DNA from: Idiomarina sp.
GTDB taxonomy: Bacteria; Pseudomonadota; Gammaproteobacteria; Enterobacterales; Alteromonadaceae
Direction: 5' to 3'
Length of the DNA stretch: 64,000 bases
Assembly (NCBI GenBank): GCA_020832105.1
Contig: JAFIFH010000008.1
Location: 1 to 64,000 of the forward strand
Every line of letters begins with the position of its first letter. Within the stretch, counting starts at the first letter, position 1. Below, one piece after another: positions 19,440 through 30,264 of this stretch. The notes beneath the pieces are model-generated. The model saw only the letters and a program-made list of their open reading frames with translations. It searched no databases and had not been told where the DNA came from. The translations under genes and the position numbers were made by a program.

Positions 19440-22400
19440 AGCTGGATATTGCTGGCTACTCCATGCGCCGGAAGACCAGTAGCTGGCTAATTCTGCTCAT
19501 TTTATTGATAGGCGGCAGCGTGGCCTTGCAAGGTCTGGGGCGATTAGAAGACCCGGAGTTTACCTTAAAACAAGCGCTGGTGATTACCAGCTATCCTGGT
19601 GCGTCTGCACAGCAAGTGGAAGAGGAAGTCACCCACCGCCTGGAAAGTGCAATTCAGGAGCTGCAATACGTTCGACATATCACCTCTATCTCCAAGCCAG
19701 GCTTGTCACAAATAGCGGTTGAAGTGGAAGACACGTATCGCAGTGACGAGCTCAAGCAGATCTGGGATGAGCTTCGACGCAAAGTCAGTGACAGCCAGCA
19801 TCGCCTGCCACCGGGAGCTGGCCGCTCGCAGGTGATGGATGACTTTGCTGACGTGTATGGTGTGCTGCTGGCCTTTAGCGGAGACGGCTATTCCAATAAG
19901 GCACTGCATGATCACGCGCGCCTGGTGCAGCGTGAATTAGTAACCATTGACGGCGTTGCCAAGGCCAGTATGTCCGGTGTCCAGCAAGAGCAGGTGGTGG
20001 TCGAAATGTCCCGCGCCAGACTGGCAAACCTGGGGATCTCCCCGCAACGAATCTACGACATTCTGGCGACCCAGAACACTGTGTCTAACGCAGGTCGGGT
20101 GCAGCTCGAAAGCGACGCGGTGCGCTTTGCCACCAGTGGTGAATTCACCAGTGTGGCAGATTTAGAAAATTTATTGATCAGCAACCCTGGCGCTCGCCAG
20201 CAACTTTACCTTGGCGACGTCGCCACTATTTACCGCGCGGCCAATCCGATACCAGACCACCTGCTCCGCTTTCAGGGCAATGAATCAGTGTGGCTCGGGG
20301 TGTCTTTCAGTTCAGGCGTCAATGTTGTAGATGTCGGCGAACGGCTCGAAAGCCGCCTCGCAGAGCTCGAATACGCAGCGCCGGCAGGTATGCGTATTGA
20401 TAAAATCTATAACCAGCCTGAGCTGGTAGGCGAATCGGTGAACGGTTTTCTGATTAATCTGGCCCAGGCGGTGCTGATTGTAATGGCTGCGCTGCTGGTT
20501 ACCATGGGCTTGCGATCAGGTTTTATTATTGGTTTCGTTCTGCTCGTTACCGTGCTTGGCACTTTTATCTTTATGGCCATCGGTGGCATTACCCTGCACC
20601 GGGTATCACTCGGCGCGCTGATTATTGCGCTTGGTATGCTGGTGGACAACGCCATTGTAATTACCGAAGGTATTCTAGTGGGCCTTCAGCGCGGGCGGAG
20701 CAAACTTGAGGCCGCCCGCGAAGTAATTGGCCAGAATATGTGGCCACTGCTGGGTGCTACTGTCATTGCGGTGATTGCCTTTGCCCCTATTGGCCTTTCT
20801 GCGGACGCCACCGGTGAGTTTGCCGGTTCGATGTTCTGGGTGCTGCTGATCTCTTTGCTATTGAGCTGGTTTACCGCTCTCACCCTGGTGCCTTTTCTTG
20901 CGGACCGTCTGCTTACATTACCCCCTCATAACCCGGATTCAGATCTAACTGACCAGGGGTCAAAAGCGGGTAAGCAAGTTAATGACCCATACCGTGGAAT
21001 GATTTACGTGATGTACGCCAAGCTGCTAGGGGTCTGCCTGCGCTTTAGAATCGCCACAGTACTTATCATGGGTGTTTTATTAGTGCTTGCGGTGATTGCC
21101 TTTGGTTCGGTTAAACAAAGCTTCTTCCCGGCAGCAAACACGCCACTTTATTATGTTGAGGTTTGGTACCCCCAGGGTTCTGATATTCGCGCCACCGCGG
21201 ACGATATTGCGCGGGCTGAGGACTATCTGGTTGCACATCCGGAGGTGGACTCCGTGGCCACCACCATTGGCCAGGGCGCATTGCGCTTTACCTTGACCTA
21301 TGTAGTGGAAAAGTCCTACGAGAACTTTGCCCAGTTAATTGTGCAGGGGCACTCCATGGATGGCCTGGAGCCACTAATGCGGGACACGGTTGAGTATTTT
21401 GCTGCCGAACACCCACGGGCGCGCATCAAACTGAGACGCATGGAGATTGGGCCCCCTTCTACCGCAAAAATAGAGGCTCGCTTTAGTGGTCCCGACCCTC
21501 AAGTGCTGCGCCAGCTTGCTTATCAAAGCAAAACCATTCTAAACGCTGACCCTGGTGTGGTTAATGTTATGGACGACTGGCGCGAGCGCGCAATGGTACT
21601 GCAGCCGCAGTTCAACGAACTGGTCGCCCGTCGGGTCGGGATTTCTAAATCAGACGTTGATGAGCTGTTGCTGGCCAACTTCAAGGGTAAAGATGTTGGT
21701 GTCTATCGCGATGGTACGGACCTCCTGCCCATCGTGGTGCGTGCTCCGGTTGATGAGCGGGTCGACTTAGACAACTGGCAGGACCTGCAGGTCTATAGCC
21801 CAGTGCTTGACCGCTATATTCCGATGGCCCAGGTAGTCAATGACATGCCGTTGGTGTGGGAAGACAATTTGATTAAACGCCGGGACCGCAAGCGCACGCT
21901 GACGGTGATGGCGGACCCTGATTTACTTGGCGATGAAACCGCGGCAGTGGTGCAACGGCGGGTGCAACCCTTGATTGAAGCTATTGAGCTGCCTGCGGGG
22001 TATCGCCTGGAATGGGGCGGTGAACTTGAGGCATCGAGCAATGCTCAAGCAGCGCTATTTACCTCGTTGCCGCTGGGTTATCTGGTGATGTTCGTGATTA
22101 CCGTACTGCTGTTTAATTCGGCGCGCAAAGCGGCCGTGGTGTGGACGACTGTCCCCCTGTCGATTATCGGGGTGAGCTTTGGTTTGTTAATTACCGGCCA
22201 GCCGTTCAGCTTTATGGCGTTGCTTGGCTTGCTTAGCCTGACCGGTATGCTGATTAAAAATGGGGTGGTGTTGCTGGAGCAAATCAAAGCCGAAGAAGAC
22301 GCTGGCAAGGTTGGTATTACAGCGCTATTCGACGCATCAGTCAGCCGCGTACGCCCGGTGAGCATGGCCGCCGTGACCACCATCCTCGGCATGATCCCGC

Positions 22401-22531
22401 TGCTCTTTGACGAGTTCTTCGCCGCCATGGCCGTCACCATTATGTTCGGCCTTGGCTTCGCCACCCTGCTGACCCTGATCGTCGTGCCGGTTATGTATTC
22501 ACTGGTCATGCGCGTGCGCCAGGTAAACTGA
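19436..22531 (+). CDS. RND efflux permease
   Basis: Proton-driven RND pump of 1031 residues with the usual twelve membrane helices and two large periplasmic loops. It begins with a GTG overlapping the adaptor stop. Helix 4 contains LGMLVDNAIVITEG, which keeps one of the two proton-relay aspartates and has Asn at the neighbouring position, as in many non-AcrB RND pumps. The second half has the matching LTGMLIKNGVVLLEQ helix. Regulated probably by the divergent LysR gene. Drug or metabolite specificity is not readable from the sequence. Confidence 0.92.
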   Translation: MKLDIAGYSMRRKTSSWLILLILLIGGSVALQGLGRLEDPEFTLKQALVITSYPGASAQQVEEEVTHRLESAIQELQYVRHITSISKPGLSQIAVEVEDTYRSDELKQIWDELRRKVSDSQHRLPPGAGRSQVMDDFADVYGVLLAFSGDGYSNKALHDHARLVQRELVTIDGVAKASMSGVQQEQVVVEMSRARLANLGISPQRIYDILATQNTVSNAGRVQLESDAVRFATSGEFTSVADLENLLISNPGARQQLYLGDVATIYRAANPIPDHLLRFQGNESVWLGVSFSSGVNVVDVGERLESRLAELEYAAPAGMRIDKIYNQPELVGESVNGFLINLAQAVLIVMAALLVTMGLRSGFIIGFVLLVTVLGTFIFMAIGGITLHRVSLGALIIALGMLVDNAIVITEGILVGLQRGRSKLEAAREVIGQNMWPLLGATVIAVIAFAPIGLSADATGEFAGSMFWVLLISLLLSWFTALTLVPFLADRLLTLPPHNPDSDLTDQGSKAGKQVNDPYRGMIYVMYAKLLGVCLRFRIATVLIMGVLLVLAVIAFGSVKQSFFPAANTPLYYVEVWYPQGSDIRATADDIARAEDYLVAHPEVDSVATTIGQGALRFTLTYVVEKSYENFAQLIVQGHSMDGLEPLMRDTVEYFAAEHPRARIKLRRMEIGPPSTAKIEARFSGPDPQVLRQLAYQSKTILNADPGVVNVMDDWRERAMVLQPQFNELVARRVGISKSDVDELLLANFKGKDVGVYRDGTDLLPIVVRAPVDERVDLDNWQDLQVYSPVLDRYIPMAQVVNDMPLVWEDNLIKRRDRKRTLTVMADPDLLGDETAAVVQRRVQPLIEAIELPAGYRLEWGGELEASSNAQAALFTSLPLGYLVMFVITVLLFNSARKAAVVWTTVPLSIIGVSFGLLITGQPFSFMALLGLLSLTGMLIKNGVVLLEQIKAEEDAGKVGITALFDASVSRVRPVSMAAVTTILGMIPLLFDEFFAAMAVTIMFGLGFATLLTLIVVPVMYSLVMRVRQVN

Positions 22532-22593
22532 CCTGGCGCTGCGTAACGTCAGACATTCGGGAAATGCCTGGCTCTCGCGGGCCATACGGCGCA

Positions 22594-24405
22594 TTACCAC
22601 ACCCAGTGGCGCATGCGCAGCAGCAGTAGCTCGCTGCGGCTGAGGTCCCTGCGCTCTTCGATGACGTCGCTCAACAACGCTGGCACGTCGGTAATGATGC
22701 CATCGACGCCCATGTCAATAAAGCGGTGCATGTCGCGGCGGGTGTTAACGGTCCAAACATGCAGCTCATAGTCGCCACTGCGCGCCGCGCGGATCTGCCT
22801 TGGTGACACCAGCGCATCTCGTAAACTTAGCGCATCGTAAGACTGTGAACCTAAACTGCCTATCGCTGTGTGAACCAATAAAGCCGTGCGAATATCAGGC
22901 TCCAACTCAAGCACCTGGTTCAGCACCCTTGGCGAGAGCGCCGCAATGATAGTCTCGTCAACAAAGTCCAGACGTTGGAGTTCGGCCACGGTATCCGCTA
23001 CCAAATCAGGCATCGCCGCCGCAGTTTTAACCTCCAGATACAACTGCGCGCGCCCACGAATCAATTCAATACCTTCAGCCAGGGTGGGCACTCGCTCACC
23101 GCTGAACGCCAGTGAAAACCAGCTCCCCGCGTCCAGCGTTGCCAGCTCTGCATAATCAATGTCCCAAATCGCCCGGCGGTCCCCCGCCACACGCAGTAAA
23201 TCCCGATCATGAATCAGCACTAATTGACCGTCGGCGGTCTGTTGCACGTCCAGCTCAATATGCGTTGCCCCCTGCGCTATCGCCTCTTCAATGGCGGCGA
23301 GCGAATTCTCTGGGGCGTCCCAGGACGCCCCGCGATGGGCAATATTGTGCACTTGCTCCTGGGTATCAAAGCTCTGCGCAATAAAGGTCAACTGACCAAT
23401 AGCCAGTAATGCCAGTGCAAGCTCAAACGCCCAGGCTAACGGTGCGGTAACTCTGGGCTCTAGTTCTTTAAATGGGGCTGGCTTATGCCCGCAGCAACGC
23501 AAATAAAGCTTCAACAATAACAAGCTATTCGCGCCAATGGCAAAGAACGACAATGCCACCGCCAGCAACACATAGCTGACAATCAGTAGCCCCATCAGTA
23601 CCACTTGCACCGCTGCGGGGCCTGGCAACCAAGCCATTAACGCCGCACCAAGTAAGTCAAACGTAAGCGTGAATAAAACAGGCAGTGACAAGGTCACCAA
23701 ACCCACCATTAGAATAATCCGTGCCACCCGAAAGCGAGCGCCTTTTACCAACTGCCAACTGCGTGCTAACGCTGCTCGGGGTTTCATACCATCCAGCAAC
23801 ATCGCCGGCAAAGCCATGGACCAACTGGTGTATAGCAAACCGTTGCCAAGTAAAATGGCGATGAATAGCATGCTGGCTAGTGGTAGAAAGTAGAATAGTT
23901 CGGTGGGGTAAGCGTTGACCACGTAGTAAATGTCGTAGCCACCGAGTAGCCATTGGAAGGTCACAATGAGCAGAGCCAGACTTGGCGCTGCCAGCAGTAA
24001 ATGGCAAACCACCTGCATTGCCGCGAGTTTAAATATCTTGCTGAAGCGCTTTAATACCAGCCACAACGCGTTGCTCGCAGTATGGAATTGATCATCTATG
24101 TCGCGCGCCGCGATCAGCATCATCCCTGCAGACTGGAAAAACACCAAAAAGGCAAAGAATGACCCTGACACGATTACCCAGGCAAGGCCTGTGGGGGTGA
24201 GTAAAAACCGCACCAAGTCTTCATTACCCACCATCGTATAGCCACTAAGCTCAACTAAGCCCGCTAGCATCCAGGCGGACAACGGGCTTAACGCTAACAG
24301 TGCGAGCAAAGAGAAATACAGATGGTACGCGAGCATCGGCCGCTTATGGTATTTCATAGCGGCCCACACTTGGGCGGCGATATCGCGGATCAGTAGCATA
24401 GACAA
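22594..24405 (-). CDS. Membrane-anchored glycerophosphodiester phosphodiesterase
   Basis: A 603-residue protein: an N-terminal membrane domain (about 1-340, six or more hydrophobic helices, the GPDPase_memb type) joined to a C-terminal GDPD TIM barrel. The barrel carries NIAHRGASWDAPENS (catalytic His357), IELDVQ and LIHDRDLLR, the metal-binding and catalytic residues. GDPD enzymes hydrolyse glycerophosphodiesters to glycerol-3-phosphate and an alcohol; the barrel's side of the membrane is not certain. It starts 15 bp after the abgT stop, so it probably ends the leftward operon of adaptor, RND permease, abgT and gdpD. It converges on the RND permease to its left. Confidence 0.88.
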   Translation of the reverse strand: MSMLLIRDIAAQVWAAMKYHKRPMLAYHLYFSLLALLALSPLSAWMLAGLVELSGYTMVGNEDLVRFLLTPTGLAWVIVSGSFFAFLVFFQSAGMMLIAARDIDDQFHTASNALWLVLKRFSKIFKLAAMQVVCHLLLAAPSLALLIVTFQWLLGGYDIYYVVNAYPTELFYFLPLASMLFIAILLGNGLLYTSWSMALPAMLLDGMKPRAALARSWQLVKGARFRVARIILMVGLVTLSLPVLFTLTFDLLGAALMAWLPGPAAVQVVLMGLLIVSYVLLAVALSFFAIGANSLLLLKLYLRCCGHKPAPFKELEPRVTAPLAWAFELALALLAIGQLTFIAQSFDTQEQVHNIAHRGASWDAPENSLAAIEEAIAQGATHIELDVQQTADGQLVLIHDRDLLRVAGDRRAIWDIDYAELATLDAGSWFSLAFSGERVPTLAEGIELIRGRAQLYLEVKTAAAMPDLVADTVAELQRLDFVDETIIAALSPRVLNQVLELEPDIRTALLVHTAIGSLGSQSYDALSLRDALVSPRQIRAARSGDYELHVWTVNTRRDMHRFIDMGVDGIITDVPALLSDVIEERRDLSRSELLLLRMRHWVW

Positions 24406-24420
24406 ATGATAACCTAGCCC

Positions 24421-25981
24421 TTAAAAGCCCAACGGAATGCTAAAGCTGAAGAAACCTATCAGCAACAGGATCCAGACCCCGAGGAAGGCCATTGAATATG
24501 GCAGCATCATCGCAATCATGTCACCAAAACTAAGCTCTGGTTTGTATTTGCGCATAAATGCCAGAATGATGCCGGCGTAGCTCATCATTGGCGTAATGAT
24601 GTTCGTTGCCGAGTCCGCAACCCTATAGGCTGCAGCGACCAGATCCGGGGTCATCTGGGGGTTGACCATGTACAGCATCGGAATAAAAATTGGCCCCAGC
24701 AACATCCATTTCGACGTTAAGCCACCCACAAATATATTAATCACGGCGGTGGTCAGCACGAATCCAATAATCAACAGGATCGGGAACTGCTGCAAGCCCA
24801 GTGAACTTAACCCGGTCGCCCCAAGGTAGGTAATATAGGAGCCGAGCCCTGAGTAGCTGAGTACGCCAAGAAAGTTGTAACAGAAGAACGTCAGCACCAG
24901 AATGTAGCCCATGGTGTCCATCTGTTTGACCATCGCCCTGACCACGTCCATCATTGTGGTGAAACGCCCGGCGGCGACCCCAAAGAAGACACCCACCGTT
25001 AAAAAAACAAAGGTGATCATTAAGATCACGTTGTTCAGGAACGGATTAATTTCGGTGCCTTCAGCGGTTTCATAGGGCGCCAGCGGACCAAGCGCCAGCA
25101 ACACCAGTGCACCGAGCGACAGCAGCAAGCCAATCCCCGACCAACGCAGCCCTTTTTGTTCTTCAGGGGTGACGTCAAAGTCAGACAACTGCAGCTCTTC
25201 GGGCACAATATAGCTTTTTTTATCTAAACGCGGCTGGACAACCTTGAGTGTAACGAAGGCACCTACTGCCCCAAGTACAAAGGTCGAAACCAGAATAAAA
25301 TAGTAATTCATGGTCGCCGGTGTTAACGCATCACCCCGTGCATTTACAAAGGGAATGCCCTGAGCTTCGGCAAATACCTGCGCATTAACCCCAATAATCA
25401 CATCGATGGGCGTGGCCGGGTCAGGTTGGCACTAAAGCCCGCAGACACCCCGGCAAATGCCGCAGCCATACCAATCAGCGGGTTCTTGCCAAGGCCGCCG
25501 TAGAGCAAACCTGCCAACGGAATCAGTACCAGATACCCTGCGTCCGTCGCAATGGAGCTCATAATACCGAGGAACACCAGCACTAAGGGCAGCCAGTTCA
25601 TCGGAATAACCCGGGCTATCTTTTTTATGATGGCAGCAAACAGGCCGGAGTTCTCTGCCACCCAAACCCCCCGCAGTACAATTAAAATTACCCCGCGAAC
25701 GCCCCGCCAAAGCCGAGCCAATTGGCAAGCAGTGCATTATCGAACAGCCAGCGGATGTTCTCAGTTGCCAGCATGTTATTTATCGAGTGTACGACGGGCT
25801 CACCGTCGCCCCCATAAGTGGTAAAGGTCAGTCCGCCGAGCAAGGCACTGATCACCAGCGCACCAGCAAGAAAGAAAATGAAGATGATCACCGGGTCAGG
25901 AATGAAGCGACCGGAACGCTCAACAAAGGCAATAAAACCCTTTTCGCGAGCCGCGTCTTGCTTATCAGGTTGTGAAGTCAC
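24421..25981 (-). pseudogene. abgT: AbgT-family transporter interrupted by two frameshifts
   Basis: Three overlapping minus-strand frames together give one complete AbgT-family antiporter (p-aminobenzoyl-glutamate uptake or sulfonamide efflux). The N-terminal part (GTG at 25981) reads to LGFGGAFAG and hits TAA near 25690. The next frame continues VILIVL...VWVAENSGLF to GFSANLT near 25430, and the last resumes ATPIDVIIGVNAQ to the stop at 24421. Each break is repaired by adding one base, in a G run (GCGGGGTAA) and in ACCCGGCC. The reconstructed protein would be about 520 residues, normal for AbgT. Both breaks are single-base losses in homopolymers, so sequencing error is as likely as true decay. 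Neighbouring genes are 15 bp away on each side. Confidence 0.85.
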
Positions 25982-25996
25982 TGCGCTGTACTCTTA

Positions 25997-28900
25997 TTAT
26001 TGGATGATTGTATTTTTTCTAAAGCGGCTCAGCAGCATATAAAACGCAGGAATAATCAGCAAGGTTAAAAATGTTCCCACCAGTAATCCACCAATTACCG
26101 TCACCGCCAATGGCTGCATTAATTCACTGCCTTGTCCAATACCAATAGCCAACGGCAACATGCCAACTACAGTGGTCAGCGTTGTCATCAATACCGGGCG
26201 TAAGCGCGATTGGGCGGCTTCACTTATCGCCCTGTGCATAATTTCTTTTCGGCTGTGATCACCAACATCAGTTCCAATCGCGGTGATTTTTTGCTCGGCG
26301 AATTCAACCAGTAATATCGCGTTATTCACCACAATACCCGCTAAAAAAACCACGCCCAGTAACACCGGAATACTCAAGCCTAACCCGGTGATTCTCAAGG
26401 CAATGACCACGCCGAGCAAAGCCACCGGTAATGAAATCATAATCACCAGCGCGCTAAACAGCCGCTCATACTGCACGATGAGTACCACCAATACGAAAAA
26501 CACTGCCAGCCCAATAGCTAACTGCAACGCTGCAGATGATTCTTCGATAGCTTCCTGCTCGCCAGCAAATACCAGGCTATAACCTTCATCTAGTTCAACG
26601 TCAGTTGCAGCGTCACGCACCGCCCGGCCAACTTCACCTACGCTGGCCGTGCTCTGGTCTACCGTAATATTGGTCCAAACCACGCGAATTTGATTAAAAC
26701 GCTCAATATGCGCAGGCCCGCTGACCTCTTCAAACTGCACCAAGCTGGCAAGAGGGACTCCAGCGCCTGCCTGATTCAATGGCAACTGCAAATACTGCAA
26801 TGTTGCCACCTGACCGGTGATGTCGCGTGGATAACGCAAACGAATATTGTACTCAAAGCCACCCTCGACGTACTGCCCTGCCACCAGCCCTTCAATGCCC
26901 TGATAAAGTTCAGCCGCAATCATTTCACTACTGTAACCAAACTGGCGGGCCCGTTCTTCATCTACTCGCACCATCAACTGCGGCACTTTTTCATCACGCC
27001 CCACTTGCACGTCACTGACTCCAGCTAAGCCCTGAATATGTCGCATAATGCTGTATGCCTGACGCTCTAGCGCATCCAGGTCTTCACCTATCACGCCCAC
27101 AGCGATGTCTGTATCCACCAGACTGGTGCGCAAGCCCTCAATACTCGGGCCACGCACACGCTGCTGCACAAATGGAAGTTGCAACTCGTTCACCTTACGG
27201 CGAAAGTCTGCCACCCATTGGTTTGCGCTGTAACCGCGTCGTGATGACGGCTCGTCAAGCTGCACCACCATGTCAATCATGCCACCACGAATGGACAGTT
27301 GGCCGCCACGGAAATAGCCACCTACGGTCTGGTACTGGTGTGCCACATGCGGCATGTCAGCGACTGTCTGGCGAATCAAAGTGGCCGCCTCATTGGTCGG
27401 TTCGATAGAGGTTCCGGACGGTAAGGTGAAGCGCATGGTCACCCGCCCATCATCCACTGGAGGGAGGAAATCACTGGTCATGCCGCGCAAGCCCAAGCCG
27501 CTTGCAAGCACAAGTAACAGCACAACAATGACCACTAACAGTGGGTGCGCGAGTACCCAGTGTAGAACCCTTGCATAGCCACGGCTGGATGCTAAACGTT
27601 GCCTCCCAGCAGTAAAACGAAGCTTGGCGCATAGTGCTGGCACCACCGTCAACGCCGCGATTAACGCTGCAATAATGGCAATACCAATGGTTAAGATAAA
27701 CTCCCGAAACAGCATCGCCGCAAGCCCACCAATCAGTAAAAATGGCACCACAGCGGCCAGGTTGGTAGTGCTACCTGCGATCACGGCTGACTGCACCTCA
27801 TACGCTCCTTTACCAGCCGCGTCTGCAGCGCCCTCACCGTCCTGCTGATGACGAAAAATGTTCTCGACCATCACAATGGCATTATCAATGAGTAAGCCAA
27901 TGCCCAACGCCATCGCGCCTAAGGTCAGAATATTCAGGGTCATATTGCCGAGTGTCATCACTACTACAGTCGCGGTGATCGCAATTGGAATCACACTGGC
28001 GATCACCATCGCGCGCTTAAAACTACCGAGGAAAAACCAAATCACCAGGGTCGCCAACAGTCCACCGATGAGTGCCGCCGTCGCCACCGAACGAATCGAC
28101 GCGGTAATAAAAAAACTACTGTCACGAATGACCTGATAATCAATATCAGCACTGATAAAACCCGATGCCTGCAGTTGTTCAAGACGTGACTTCAAATCGT
28201 CTATCACCTGCACCGTATTCGCCTGGGGTTGCTTCATGATCGAGACTTGTACTGCGGGCTCATCACCAACAAATGCAAACAAACGCTGCTCTCGATGACT
28301 GTCCTCGATTGTGGCAATGTCTTGCAGGCGAATAAACTGGTCATTCACAGGAATCAACGTCTGTGCCACGTCGTTGGCGTTACGGTAGCGGCTTTGCGTG
28401 CGCCCCATGATGTCGTAATCTGCACCAGTAACATTACCGATGGGTTGGTCGATATTGCGCGCACTCACCAACTGACCTACCTGGGCAAGGCTTAGGCCGT
28501 AACTATGCATGCGTTCAGGGTCGACCTGAATATCAATCTCTCGCTCTTTACCGCCGGCAATTTCAACGGCGCCGACGCCAGCGACGGCGAGTAACTGTGG
28601 CATGAGGCGCTGATCAACCCAGTCACGCAGTTCAATAGCATCTCTTACCGGCGAGGTGAATGCGAGTTCAAAGACAGGGTCCAGCGCCGGGTCCATTTTC
28701 ATTAAACGTGGCGGTTCAATACCAGCAGGCAATTCGGTGCGCGCACGCTCCAACTGACGCGCAGCATCCTGTAAGGCCATATCAATATCGGTACCCACGG
28801 CAAAGTACATCTCTATATAACTTCGCCCCTCGGACGCCCGGCCATGAATCTCACTAAGGTTTTCGGTGGCTGATAAATTCCTTTCCAGTGGCCGCGTCAC

Positions 28901-29116
28901 CTGTTCTTCGATAACTTCAGGGGTGACCCCAGGATAATTGACCACCACCCGGATATGCGGGTAATCGACCTGGGGTAACAAGTCGACCGGCATGCGACCG
29001 GCAAACAGCACGCCTAATACCAAAACGACCGCAGTTAACGCCAGCGTGCTTAATGGGCGTCGAATTGACCAGGCAGATAGGCCATGTTTTGATTTGGATG
29101 AAGATGAATCGGGCAT
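25997..29116 (-). CDS. RND (HAE1-like) efflux permease
   Basis: A second RND permease, 1039 residues. It starts MPDSSSSKSKHG, then SIRRPLSTLALTAVVLVLG as helix 1. The porter domains have the usual pattern (MPVDLLPQVDYP, VNYPGVTPEVIEEQVTRPLE), and helix 4 reads LGIGLLIDNAIVMVEN with a single relay Asp plus Asn. The C-terminal half repeats the fold (LAGIVVNNAILLVEF). It begins 12 bp after the adaptor gene and is followed 15 bp later by abgT. Similar in type but not a close copy of the pump at 19436. Substrate unknown. Confidence 0.92.
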   Translation of the reverse strand: MPDSSSSKSKHGLSAWSIRRPLSTLALTAVVLVLGVLFAGRMPVDLLPQVDYPHIRVVVNYPGVTPEVIEEQVTRPLERNLSATENLSEIHGRASEGRSYIEMYFAVGTDIDMALQDAARQLERARTELPAGIEPPRLMKMDPALDPVFELAFTSPVRDAIELRDWVDQRLMPQLLAVAGVGAVEIAGGKEREIDIQVDPERMHSYGLSLAQVGQLVSARNIDQPIGNVTGADYDIMGRTQSRYRNANDVAQTLIPVNDQFIRLQDIATIEDSHREQRLFAFVGDEPAVQVSIMKQPQANTVQVIDDLKSRLEQLQASGFISADIDYQVIRDSSFFITASIRSVATAALIGGLLATLVIWFFLGSFKRAMVIASVIPIAITATVVVMTLGNMTLNILTLGAMALGIGLLIDNAIVMVENIFRHQQDGEGAADAAGKGAYEVQSAVIAGSTTNLAAVVPFLLIGGLAAMLFREFILTIGIAIIAALIAALTVVPALCAKLRFTAGRQRLASSRGYARVLHWVLAHPLLVVIVVLLLVLASGLGLRGMTSDFLPPVDDGRVTMRFTLPSGTSIEPTNEAATLIRQTVADMPHVAHQYQTVGGYFRGGQLSIRGGMIDMVVQLDEPSSRRGYSANQWVADFRRKVNELQLPFVQQRVRGPSIEGLRTSLVDTDIAVGVIGEDLDALERQAYSIMRHIQGLAGVSDVQVGRDEKVPQLMVRVDEERARQFGYSSEMIAAELYQGIEGLVAGQYVEGGFEYNIRLRYPRDITGQVATLQYLQLPLNQAGAGVPLASLVQFEEVSGPAHIERFNQIRVVWTNITVDQSTASVGEVGRAVRDAATDVELDEGYSLVFAGEQEAIEESSAALQLAIGLAVFFVLVVLIVQYERLFSALVIMISLPVALLGVVIALRITGLGLSIPVLLGVVFLAGIVVNNAILLVEFAEQKITAIGTDVGDHSRKEIMHRAISEAAQSRLRPVLMTTLTTVVGMLPLAIGIGQGSELMQPLAVTVIGGLLVGTFLTLLIIPAFYMLLSRFRKNTIIQ

Positions 29117-29128
29117 ATTTTTGGGTGC

Positions 29129-30190
29129 CTATTGGCTAAAGCCGCGACGACGAAAACGAGCGACAATGTCGATTGCACTGCCGTCCGCTAGCTCGTCAAG
29201 ATTCGCCGCAGCAACCCGCTCGTCGAGTGCTAAACCACTACGGATTTGCGCAAAACCGTCGCGCCTTACACCAACGTCAACTTCGCGCCTCTCAACCCGA
29301 CCGTTATCAATCACAAAGACGAAGTGGCGCTGACCTTCGCTGACAAGGGCGTCTGAGGGCACACTTATGACGTCCTCATACTCACCAGCAAAAAATGTCA
29401 CTCTGGCAAGGTAACCAGGGCGAACTGGGTATTCTTGCTGTTGCTCGACAGCTACTTCAACCCGAAAAAGTCGGGTTTGAACGTCTACAGTGGGGAATAT
29501 TCGGCGAATATGACCAGTGAAATCAATCCCAGGATGGGTATCAAAACGCACCCGCACCTTATCGTCGCGGCGAACCAGAGCCTCATGCATTTCAGACAGT
29601 GCAGGTCGGGCGACGAGTAAATCATGTTGCTGCAGGGTAAAAAGAGGGGTGTTTTCGTCTACCTGATCGCCGGGGTCAATATGACGCTCAGTAATCACAC
29701 CTTCAAACGGTGCGCGAACGTCGCCGTACTCAAGATAGAGTTGCAGGCGCTCGACTTCGCTGCGCGCCTGTCTTGCTTCCCGATCTGCGCGACGCAGCTC
29801 GGCCTCACTGGCGGAGCCTTGAGCATGTAACCGCTCAGTACGTTGCATGACATCGTCGGCTTCTTCCGCAATTGCTTCAGCCCGAAGTAGCTGGGCGGCA
29901 TACTCACGCACGTCTAACTGAGCCAGCGAAGCCCCTTGCTCAACCTGATCGCCCTCTTCAACGGCGACCTCATTGACGAACGCCAGCATGCGACTGCCAA
30001 GATGCGCCTGACGATAGGCCTGCAATTGTGCAGAGACCTGAAACGACTGAGACAAATCGCGAGTTACCACTAATGCTTCGCTAACCGGAATCTTATTTTC
30101 TGTGGTTTCACTTTGGGGCGTGCTTTCGGAACAGGCCACTAACCCGAGCAACAAGCTTGAGGCAAACGCGAAAAGTATAAGTGGCTTCAT
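29129..30190 (-). CDS. RND efflux adaptor lipoprotein
   Basis: Periplasmic adaptor of 353 residues for the RND permease just downstream (12-bp gap). The ATG at 30190 gives a lipoprotein signal with lipobox LVAC (Cys near 20); a 4-residue extension to 30202 is possible and neither start has a strong ribosome site. A biotinyl-lipoyl half (VAVEEGDQVEQGASLAQLDV), a coiled-coil rich in Glu, Ala and Arg (about 80-125), the second lipoyl half (VRAPFEGVITERHIDPGDQVDENTPLF) and a beta-barrel are all recognisable. No TolC-like gene is in the operon. Confidence 0.9.
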   Translation of the reverse strand: MKPLILFAFASSLLLGLVACSESTPQSETTENKIPVSEALVVTRDLSQSFQVSAQLQAYRQAHLGSRMLAFVNEVAVEEGDQVEQGASLAQLDVREYAAQLLRAEAIAEEADDVMQRTERLHAQGSASEAELRRADREARQARSEVERLQLYLEYGDVRAPFEGVITERHIDPGDQVDENTPLFTLQQHDLLVARPALSEMHEALVRRDDKVRVRFDTHPGIDFTGHIRRIFPTVDVQTRLFRVEVAVEQQQEYPVRPGYLARVTFFAGEYEDVISVPSDALVSEGQRHFVFVIDNGRVERREVDVGVRRDGFAQIRSGLALDERVAAANLDELADGSAIDIVARFRRRGFSQ

Positions 30191-30264
30191 AGACAGAACC
30201 ATATAAGTGAATATGCATATAGCGTAACCTATGAAACCACCAACGTCAGCGTCGATACCACCTT

